Shown in pieces: positions 1 to 4,900 of a DNA stretch of 7,888 bases. The stretch spans positions 2,792-10,679 of the forward strand of contig DNNE01000201.1 of assembly GCA_003487805.1 (NCBI GenBank). The letters run 5' to 3'. The stretch comes from Blastocatellia bacterium. Its GTDB lineage: Bacteria; Acidobacteriota; Blastocatellia; Pyrinomonadales; Pyrinomonadaceae. Both the position numbers and the translations under genes were made by a program. Each line of letters opens with the position of its first letter. Position 1 is the stretch's first letter. The notes beneath the pieces are model-generated. The model saw only the letters and a program-made list of their open reading frames with translations. It had not been told where the DNA came from and made no database searches.

Positions 1-52
1 TGGGGTGCCCTTGACGGCGCTTTGGATCATTAACAGGGTCGTCAACCTTCTG

Positions 53-77
53 AAAAAAAGCGGCGTCAAGCCGCCGC
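53..77 (-). terminator. GC hairpin with T7 tract, intrinsic-terminator-like or REP-like element
   Basis: A perfect 6-bp stem (60-65 GCGGCG with 72-77 CGCCGC, 6-nt loop) is followed, reading the minus strand, by seven T residues (the A run at 53-59). This is the form of a minus-strand intrinsic terminator. No minus-strand gene ends directly before it. The nearest one stops at 403, on the far side of the HTH gene, so it would act only on read-through transcripts. It may equally be a dispersed palindromic repeat. Confidence 0.45.
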
Positions 78-95
78 ACTCCAAAAATTGATCCC

Positions 96-338
96 ATGTC
101 TGATCGCGAGGAATTTCTGACCGCGAAGCAGCTCGCGGAAATTCTGCAAGTCAGTGAATCGACGGTGCGGCGGTTGGCGCAACGGCGACGAATTCCCTCA
201 GTCCGTCTGACGCCACGCATAATCAGATTTCATCTGGATGCGGTGCGCGAAGCTCTTGATGTGCCACGGGTGTCCACGCCTCATCACCTGCAAACAGACG
301 ACGCGCAGTTGTCTTTTGAAGATTTGCTGTCAAGTTGA
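96..338 (+). CDS. Small excisionase-family (HTH_17/MerR-like) DNA-binding protein
   Basis: This 80-residue protein consists almost entirely of one winged helix-turn-helix of the excisionase/HTH_17 type. The pattern LTAKQLAEILQVSESTVRRL (residues 8-27) is the helix-turn-helix, and the segment IPSVRLTPRIIRF (33-45) matches the wing, where relatives usually have a GRRxRF motif. The tail (about 55-80) is polar and acidic and carries no recognised domain. The likely role is a cytoplasmic DNA-binding regulator with an unknown target. Despite the family name there is no integrase, att site or other phage gene nearby, and such proteins are common as orphan chromosomal genes. The ATG at 96 lacks a clear Shine-Dalgarno sequence, so translation could be leaderless or weak. 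It is convergent with the minus-strand cluster, and a large palindrome starts within a few bases of its stop codon. Confidence 0.8.
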   Translation: MSDREEFLTAKQLAEILQVSESTVRRLAQRRRIPSVRLTPRIIRFHLDAVREALDVPRVSTPHHLQTDDAQLSFEDLLSS

Positions 339-340
339 TG

Positions 341-399
341 AACGTTTAGAGGCGGGCTACTGCCCGCCTGGTTGGGCGGTAGCCCGACTCTAAACTGTT
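341..399. repeat. Long imperfect palindrome between convergent genes; probable bidirectional terminator or REP-like element
   Basis: The arms 344-365 and 374-395 can pair over 22 positions with two mismatches. The outer GTTTAGAG pairs with CTCTAAAC and the inner part is GC-rich (GGGCTA with TAGCCC). Three further pairs (341-343 with 397-399) extend it past a one-base bulge. It fills the gap between the HTH stop (336-338) and the convergent stop at 403-405, so it is placed to end both transcripts. Neither side has a strong T tract, with TGTTGGTTT on the plus side being the best. A mobile palindromic repeat is therefore an equal alternative. Confidence 0.6.
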
Positions 400-402
400 G
401 GT

Positions 403-939
403 TTATGATCGCCGCTGGCCCAGCGGAATCTCGATCCACTTACCGTTCTGATTGATAAGCGCGCGCGGCTTCTTGATCGGAAAGCGACGCGCGAAACCCG
501 GATTACTCTTCAGAAAACGATTAATTGTTTCGTTATCACCCGTCGCCACTTTCCATTTTCCATCTTCACGAATCAGGTACTGTTGGACCACCAGCTTGCC
601 GTCGCCGTCGAACGGCTTGGCGATGTGCGCAAACATCGTCGTATCAACGACCGCCAGATTTCCCGACACGCTTACCGATCCGATTTCAATTCGCTGAAGC
701 TGAAAAGCGTTTTGACTTCGTTGCAGACCCTGGACCAGCCGCTCGCGCGAGATGCGCGTGCGCGCCGAAGCCGGCAGGGCATCATATAGCGCTGCGTACT
801 GACCGTTTTTCAGTTGGTCAAAGATGTGCTGAACGGCCGCGCGCACGTCTGATTGATCGGATGGCGCCGCCAGGGCAGCGGCGGTTGAAAGCAGAAGGGC
901 AAAAACGAGAGTTGAAATGATCGACAAGCTATTCTTCAT
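403..939 (-). CDS. Exported NTF2-like (DUF4864-type) hypothetical protein
   Basis: The 178-residue protein starts with a Sec signal peptide: MKN, a hydrophobic run, then a probable cut after ALA (about residue 25). The mature part begins with a helix (VRAAVQHIFDQLKNGQYAALYDALP) typical of NTF2-like folds. Alternating beta strands follow, including a VVQQYLIREDGKWKVATGD segment of the kind that closes such a domain. Function is unknown; periplasmic ligand binding or a structural role is plausible. I chose the ATG at 937-939 because it gives a compact signal peptide. An ATG triplet at 973-981 would add 14 residues. This start overlaps the upstream small membrane gene by 11 bp, which suggests translational coupling as the last gene of the cluster. 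The stop lies a few bases from the long palindrome. Confidence 0.7.
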   Translation of the reverse strand: MKNSLSIISTLVFALLLSTAAALAAPSDQSDVRAAVQHIFDQLKNGQYAALYDALPASARTRISRERLVQGLQRSQNAFQLQRIEIGSVSVSGNLAVVDTTMFAHIAKPFDGDGKLVVQQYLIREDGKWKVATGDNETINRFLKSNPGFARRFPIKKPRALINQNGKWIEIPLGQRRS

Positions 940-1141
940 CAGGATTTTCGGAAAACTCCTCATCGCGCGACTCATCATCATTGATTTTCTTTCTTAGCTG
1001 GGCGCGATAGCTCAGAAACCATGCGCACGCGCCCAAAGCAGCAGTAACGAACGCGGTTGACAAATTGTTCCGCCAGAGAAAAACTGCCGCGACCAGGAGC
1101 AGCAAACCCGAGACGATCATCCAGGCTCTTTCCCAGGTCAT
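929..1141 (-). CDS. Small two-helix membrane protein with acidic C-terminal tail
   Basis: This 70-residue protein has two hydrophobic segments, about residues 7-23 (WMIVSGLLLLVAAVFLW) and 27-45. A basic stretch follows (RAQLRKK), then a strongly acidic tail (DDESRDEEFSENPDEE). By the positive-inside rule the basic loop and tail are probably cytoplasmic. I do not recognise a family. The start at 1139-1141 is well supported because its ATG overlaps the TGA of the upstream lipoprotein gene in an ATGA arrangement, a classic sign of coupling. A longer reading from 1204 would run antisense-style inside the neighbour and adds a polar stretch without merit. Its membrane location and position between two exported proteins suggest an accessory role in the same envelope process. 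Confidence 0.72.
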   Translation of the reverse strand: MTWERAWMIVSGLLLLVAAVFLWRNNLSTAFVTAALGACAWFLSYRAQLRKKINDDESRDEEFSENPDEE

Positions 1142-1671
1142 TTCACTTCTACTGCGATCGTTGTGTGCAGCGTGTCGGGCGGAAAACACTCCTCCTGATT
1201 GCAAGCCTGCACGCGCAGATTGACCGGCAACTGTTTCGATCCATTCGACGGAAGGACACGCAGTGGCAATTTGATTTTGATTTCACCCTCGTACACGGCG
1301 AGCGGTTCCGGCGCAAACTCAAATTTCTTATTCTCAGCGACTGGATAGATTGGTTTGCCGACCTCGAGTCCTTCAACCTTTTCCGCAGTTAGTTCGGTGG
1401 GAATCAAGTAAGAAAACGTCGCCGGATTTGCATTAACGTGGTAGCCGGACTCAATAACGACAACGACGTCTACTGAACCTTCACCCGGCTTGGAAAATCC
1501 CACAGCCGAGCCGCCGAACTTCACAACATCTTTGGATGATCTGACCTTTGGCGGAACTGGTGAGCCAGCATTTGATCCTTGATTCTTGTTGGCGCCAGAG
1601 CAAGCCGCGAGACAAACAGTTATCGCACAGGCTATCGCCAAAGATATCTTTCGACTACTCTTCGTTTTCAT
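1138..1671 (-). CDS. Lipoprotein with DsbD N-terminal (DsbD-alpha) domain
   Basis: The 177-residue protein has a lipoprotein signal: MKTKSSRK, a hydrophobic core, then lipobox LAAC with the lipidated cysteine near residue 24. The mature part resembles the immunoglobulin-like N-terminal domain of the disulfide reductase DsbD. It has a GYHVNANP segment early and a terminal QACNQEECFPP motif (cysteines near residues 157 and 162), which matches the redox cysteine region of DsbD-alpha. In full DsbD this domain passes electrons to periplasmic partners. Here the membrane and thioredoxin-like domains are missing and are not encoded nearby, so it may accept electrons from a separate CcdA/DsbD-like protein or serve only as a binding domain. 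The start at 1669-1671 overlaps the regulator gene by 17 bp. ATG 1678-1680 is an alternative. The stop overlaps the next start by 4 bp. Confidence 0.8.
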   Translation of the reverse strand: MKTKSSRKISLAIACAITVCLAACSGANKNQGSNAGSPVPPKVRSSKDVVKFGGSAVGFSKPGEGSVDVVVVIESGYHVNANPATFSYLIPTELTAEKVEGLEVGKPIYPVAENKKFEFAPEPLAVYEGEIKIKLPLRVLPSNGSKQLPVNLRVQACNQEECFPPDTLHTTIAVEVK

Positions 1672-3007
1672 CTTTGTCATCTTTATCGGTCCGCTTGATC
1701 CCAAACTTCTCGAGACGATACTGCAGCGTGCGAAACGTCAGGCCGAGCAGCTTGGCTGCTTTCGTGATGTTGTAGTCGGTCTGATCCATTGCTTGCAGGA
1801 TCAAGTTTTTTTCGACTTCTTCGAAGTTGATTCCTTCAGCGGGTAGTTTGAAACCGCCGGTCACGGCATCCTGTGATTCCTGGCGAACTTCGGTAGGCAG
1901 GTCTTCCGGGGAAATCAGGTCGCCTTCACACAGAAGGATCGCGCGCTCGATCGCAGATTCCAGCTGGCGCACGTTACCAGGCCAACCGTAATCCATCAGC
2001 ATGCGTCTGGTCTCTGGCGCCAGCCCTTTTATTAAGCGAGAAGTGTTACGCGTGTGCTTTTTCAGAAAGTAATCGATCAGCACCGGAATGTCGTCGCGAC
2101 GCTCGCGCAATGGCGCCACATCTACCGAAAGCACATTGATACGATAGTAAAGGTCGTCTCGAAAACGGCCGTCGCCAACCATGGCGCGCAGGTCACGGTT
2201 CGTGGCGGCGACAACGCGCACGTCGATTGGAAGTTCGTGCGTGCCGCCCACGCGGCGAATCCTGCGTTCCTGCAAAGCGCGCAGGAGTTTTGCCTGCATG
2301 CCGACGTCAAGCTCGGCAATCTCATCGAGAAACAACGTGCCGCGATCGGCAACTTCAAATAAGCCTTTCTTGTCCGCATGCGCTCCGGTGAACGATCCCT
2401 TTTCGTGGCCGAACAGTTCCGACTCCAGCAAATTTTCGTTGATCGCGGCGCAGTTGACCGCCTGAAACATCTCCGAAGAACGCGGCGATTGGTTGTGGAT
2501 GGCGCGCGCGATCAGTTCTTTGCCGGTGCCTGACTCGCCGCGAATCAGGACCGTAGAACTGGACCTGGCGACTTTCAAGATCATCTTCTTGACCGCTTCC
2601 ATTTTTGGCGAGGCGGAGATGATCTCTACGTCGATTCGATCCAGGGTTCCGAGCGCGCGTTTGATCGTCTGCAGCAATCGCTCGCGATCGAATGGCTTCT
2701 GCAAATAATCAAAGGCACCGCGCCGCAGAGCGTCCTTCGCTGAATCGATCGTGCCGTGAGCGGTCAAAAGAATCACGATGATTGACGAATCGAGCGCGAG
2801 CAGTTGCTGCAACAGCTCGATGCCGTCCATGCCGGTCATCTTCAGATCGGTAAGCGCGAGATCGAAGCTGCGCTCTTTCGCGAATTTCATCGCAGCTTCG
2901 CCAGAGGCGGCCGAGGTAACGTCATAGCCCGCACTCGTCAAAATTTCCTGCAGGATATCGCGCTGCGGTTTTTCGTCGTCAACAACAAGAATGGATTTTC
3001 GTGCCAT
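1655..3007 (-). CDS. NtrC-family sigma-54-dependent response regulator
   Basis: This 450-residue cytoplasmic activator has the full NtrC architecture. The receiver domain (1-120) carries D10/D11, the phospho-acceptor D54, T82 and K104. The AAA+ domain (about 130-365) carries Walker A GESGTGKE (157-164), the sigma-54 contact loop GSFTGA (204-209), Walker B GTLFLDEI (223-230), an FRDDLYYRINV segment and GWPGNVRQLE (341-350). A Fis-type helix-turn-helix lies at about 400-436 (NITKAAKLLGLTFRTLQYRL). Phosphorylation by the adjacent kinase should trigger oligomerisation, ATP hydrolysis and open-complex formation at sigma-54 promoters. The contact loop has Ser where most relatives have Ala (GAFTGA), a mild variant. 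A short charged tail (KRTDKDDKDENEE) ends the protein, and its coding end overlaps the lipoprotein start. The gene lies 45 bp behind the kinase. No good Shine-Dalgarno sequence precedes the ATG. Confidence 0.97.
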   Translation of the reverse strand: MARKSILVVDDEKPQRDILQEILTSAGYDVTSAASGEAAMKFAKERSFDLALTDLKMTGMDGIELLQQLLALDSSIIVILLTAHGTIDSAKDALRRGAFDYLQKPFDRERLLQTIKRALGTLDRIDVEIISASPKMEAVKKMILKVARSSSTVLIRGESGTGKELIARAIHNQSPRSSEMFQAVNCAAINENLLESELFGHEKGSFTGAHADKKGLFEVADRGTLFLDEIAELDVGMQAKLLRALQERRIRRVGGTHELPIDVRVVAATNRDLRAMVGDGRFRDDLYYRINVLSVDVAPLRERRDDIPVLIDYFLKKHTRNTSRLIKGLAPETRRMLMDYGWPGNVRQLESAIERAILLCEGDLISPEDLPTEVRQESQDAVTGGFKLPAEGINFEEVEKNLILQAMDQTDYNITKAAKLLGLTFRTLQYRLEKFGIKRTDKDDKDENEE

Positions 3008-3023
3008 AGTGAATTAGTGGATT

Positions 3024-3085
3024 GTGTCAGAACCCGGGCGATAGCAACAGGATCAAGTACTCGCTATTGATCCGGGACCTGACAC
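3024..3085 (-). repeat. Imperfect stem-loop spanning the kinase stop and the kinase-regulator gap
   Basis: Three paired blocks are in register: 3024-3030 GTGTCAG with 3079-3085 CTGACAC, 3033-3037 CCCGG with 3072-3076 CCGGG, and 3041-3045 ATAGC with 3063-3067 GCTAT. Small internal loops separate them, giving 17 pairs around a 17-nt apical loop. An alternative inner pair GATCAA/TTGATC (3051-3056, 3067-3072) also exists. The structure covers the kinase stop codon and most of the 45-bp gap before the regulator start. It could adjust the kinase to regulator ratio through mRNA stability, processing or partial termination. No T tract follows on the minus strand. Confidence 0.5.
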
Positions 3086-4600
3086 GGGCAGTGTAATTGT
3101 AAACGTCGTCCCTTCTCCTGCTTTTGATTTTACCGTAATCGTCCCCTGATGATCTTCCACGGCTTTCTTAACGATCGCCAGGCCCAGGCCTGTTCCGGTT
3201 TCCTTTGTCGAATAGTACGGTTCGAAAACTTTGGAAATATCTTCGGCGGCGATGCCCCGGCCGGTGTCGGTCACATCAATCCGCACCCGTCGTCCTTCAT
3301 CCTCACTGGATAGCGAAACCCCGACCTTACCGCCGCTGCCGTCCATTGCCTGTAGTCCATTAATGATCAGATTAGTAAGCGCTGAATGCAACGAATCGGG
3401 ATCGGCGATTACCTGGGGCACCGAGCCCTCAGTCGTGACTGTCGCCTCAACACCGGTTTCACTCGTCTGAACTTCGAAGATGCGCAAAGCATCGCGCGCC
3501 AGGGCTGCGAGATCAATTGGCTCAGGATGCAGCTTAGGCGGCCGGGAATAATTTAGAAATTCGGTGATCCGATCGTTGATGCGCGCGACTTCGGATTTCA
3601 GTTGTTTCGTCAGACTCGCAAACTTTTCCTGCTTTTGCGGATCTTCAGGAGCAAAACTTGACTGCAAATGATCGAGCGTCAGGTTTATATAGTTCAACGG
3701 ATTTCTAATTTCGTGTGCGATGGCCGACGCGAGCCGGCTGACGACGACGGCTTTTTCAGCGTTGTAGAGTTGCGCCTCCAGTTCGCGCGTGCGCCCAAGC
3801 TTCATCGTCATCTCGTTAAAGAGTTCGGTCAGCTCTCCCATCTCATCTTGCCGCTTCTTTCCCGGAACCCGATAGGAAAAGTCACCGCCGGCAACCCGCC
3901 GCGCGGCTGTCGATAACGATTTTATCGGTCGTGAGAAACGCCACACAACGATCGCCGTCAAACAAGTCATCACCAATAGCACCGCGAGAGTATAAAGAAG
4001 CGCCTGACGAGCTTGACGTCGGAAGACGGCCGACATGGTGTTCGCGGAATCGAGAACTACGATTACATACGGGCGCCCCTTGTCAGTCTCAACGGGGAAG
4101 TAGAACGCGCCAGCCGATCCAGCCCGATTCTCTGGCACGACATTCATACCTTCCGGCAGCGGAGTGTTATCAGGGGGCAACCCGACCGCACTGTTGAGCG
4201 GCGGCAGCGAAATGTCTTTTACTTTCACATAACGGTAGGAGCGGTCGGGGTTCAGCTGCGGAATCTGGTTCTTGTCCAGGCTGTCCTTAATATTTCCCTG
4301 CTCATCAACGATGATTACGTTCTTGACGCGCGCTGCCTGATCGGCCTGCTTTGCTTCATCGCGCATGTCATCGAGATATTCGCCGCTCGAGAGACTCTTA
4401 ACACCCAAAGCGACGCCTGCGAGGATGGCTTGTCGTTGCTCAATCATGAACCGCGTGTTCGTACGCGCCGATCGAAGATTGACGTAATACTGCGCGGCAA
4501 GCGTGAGTACGAGCAGCGCTGCCAGCAAAAGCAGGAGCCGGACTCGGAAGCTGTTTAGCAATCTCGACAAGGCAATCTGGCACAGCAAAAAACACGCCAA
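3053..4600 (-). CDS. Membrane sensor histidine kinase (HAMP, HisKA, HATPase)
   Basis: The protein has about 515 residues. Transmembrane helix 1 lies at about 19-39, followed by an extracytoplasmic region of about 160 residues. Its KNVIIVDEQGNIKDS and GRPYVIVVLDS strands suggest a Cache/PAS-like sensor. Transmembrane helix 2 is at about 200-220. A HAMP linker (about 221-275) follows, then HisKA with the phospho-accepting H296 in SAIAHEIRNPLNYI. The HATPase domain shows an N box (NLIINGLQAM, N414), G1 DTGRGI (445-450), an F box FEPYYSTK and G2 GTGLGLAIV. It should autophosphorylate on H296 and pass the phosphate to D54 of the regulator encoded 45 bp downstream. The ligand is unknown. The N-terminus is uncertain: the reading frame opens with TTG at 4598-4600, next to AAGGGG, and other TTG codons at 4586-4588 and 4568-4570 are possible. 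No ATG lies before the first membrane helix. Confidence 0.95.
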   Translation of the reverse strand: MACFLLCQIALSRLLNSFRVRLLLLLAALLVLTLAAQYYVNLRSARTNTRFMIEQRQAILAGVALGVKSLSSGEYLDDMRDEAKQADQAARVKNVIIVDEQGNIKDSLDKNQIPQLNPDRSYRYVKVKDISLPPLNSAVGLPPDNTPLPEGMNVVPENRAGSAGAFYFPVETDKGRPYVIVVLDSANTMSAVFRRQARQALLYTLAVLLVMTCLTAIVVWRFSRPIKSLSTAARRVAGGDFSYRVPGKKRQDEMGELTELFNEMTMKLGRTRELEAQLYNAEKAVVVSRLASAIAHEIRNPLNYINLTLDHLQSSFAPEDPQKQEKFASLTKQLKSEVARINDRITEFLNYSRPPKLHPEPIDLAALARDALRIFEVQTSETGVEATVTTEGSVPQVIADPDSLHSALTNLIINGLQAMDGSGGKVGVSLSSEDEGRRVRIDVTDTGRGIAAEDISKVFEPYYSTKETGTGLGLAIVKKAVEDHQGTITVKSKAGEGTTFTITLPVSGPGSIAST

Positions 4601-4900
4601 GCCCCTTATAAGTATGGCTGATTTTCGTGTTGCTGTTTCGTTATGGCGATGTTATAGTTGCCGCGGCTTCAACGCAAACTCGGCTGAGGCCGCCCACGGG
4701 ATGCTGGTCCCGTCTCACTTCAGGCAGCGGTGGAATTTCGAGCTCGGGTGGTTTTGATTAGGAATTTAGACACCCTTATCGGTTTCTAAAGCTCATAGGA
4801 CGACAACGCGCGTCGCCCCTCGGCGCGTGAATCAAAAGCAGCAAGAGTATTACGTTCCGCCTCGATCGCGTGGCATACTTTTTTTTCGAGGGAGTTGCTA
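4601..4900. promoter_or_regulatory. Divergent intergenic region between kinase operon and transpeptidase gene
   Basis: These 300 bases must hold the promoters of both divergent units. I see three inverted repeats: ACGGGA/TCCCGT (4696-4701, 4708-4713), TTTAGA/TCTAAA (4765-4770, 4785-4790) and ACGCGC/GCGCGT (4806-4811, 4823-4828). On the minus strand a TATAAC hexamer (4651-4656) could be a -10 for the kinase operon, but its -35 is poor (TTGCGT at 15-bp spacing). No convincing plus-strand sigma-70 promoter or -24/-12 site is visible. A run of eight T (4879-4886) sits just upstream of the transpeptidase Shine-Dalgarno sequence. A 47-codon open frame at 4614-4757 lacks a ribosome binding site and is not called. 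Confidence 0.4.
4888..4894 (+). promoter_or_regulatory. Shine-Dalgarno sequence of the transpeptidase gene
   Basis: GAGGGAG lies 6 nt before the ATG at 4901. This decides the start in favour of 4901 over the in-frame TTG at 4895, which would lie immediately next to the ribosome binding site. Confidence 0.8.

Noticed and set aside
2..91. Open frame from the window edge ending at TGA 89-91, possibly the C-terminus of an upstream gene
   Set aside because: Only 29 codons are visible, no family is recognisable, and the last part runs through the A-tract hairpin that looks intergenic. A different frame also ends at 31-33, so the upstream gene end cannot be decided.
96..338. Reading the excisionase-type HTH gene as evidence of a prophage or integrated element
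   Set aside because: No integrase, att-like direct repeats, tRNA or phage gene is present. This fold is widespread in orphan chromosomal regulators.
4013..4558. 181-codon plus-strand frame inside the kinase gene
   Set aside because: It lies opposite a fully motif-supported histidine kinase and has no recognisable domain.
4644..4662. TGGCGAT...TTGCC as a -24/-12 sigma-54 site
   Set aside because: GG to GC spacing is 13 rather than 10 bp.
4614..4757. 47-codon plus-strand frame in the divergent region (extendable upstream to 4503 inside the kinase gene)
   Set aside because: It has no ribosome binding site, no recognisable domain, and its extension is antisense to a certain gene.
4871..4898. 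TGGCAT followed by T-rich sequence and TTGCT as a sigma-54 promoter for the transpeptidase
   Set aside because: The spacing from GG to GC is far longer than the required 10 bp, and the properly spaced position is TT, not GC.
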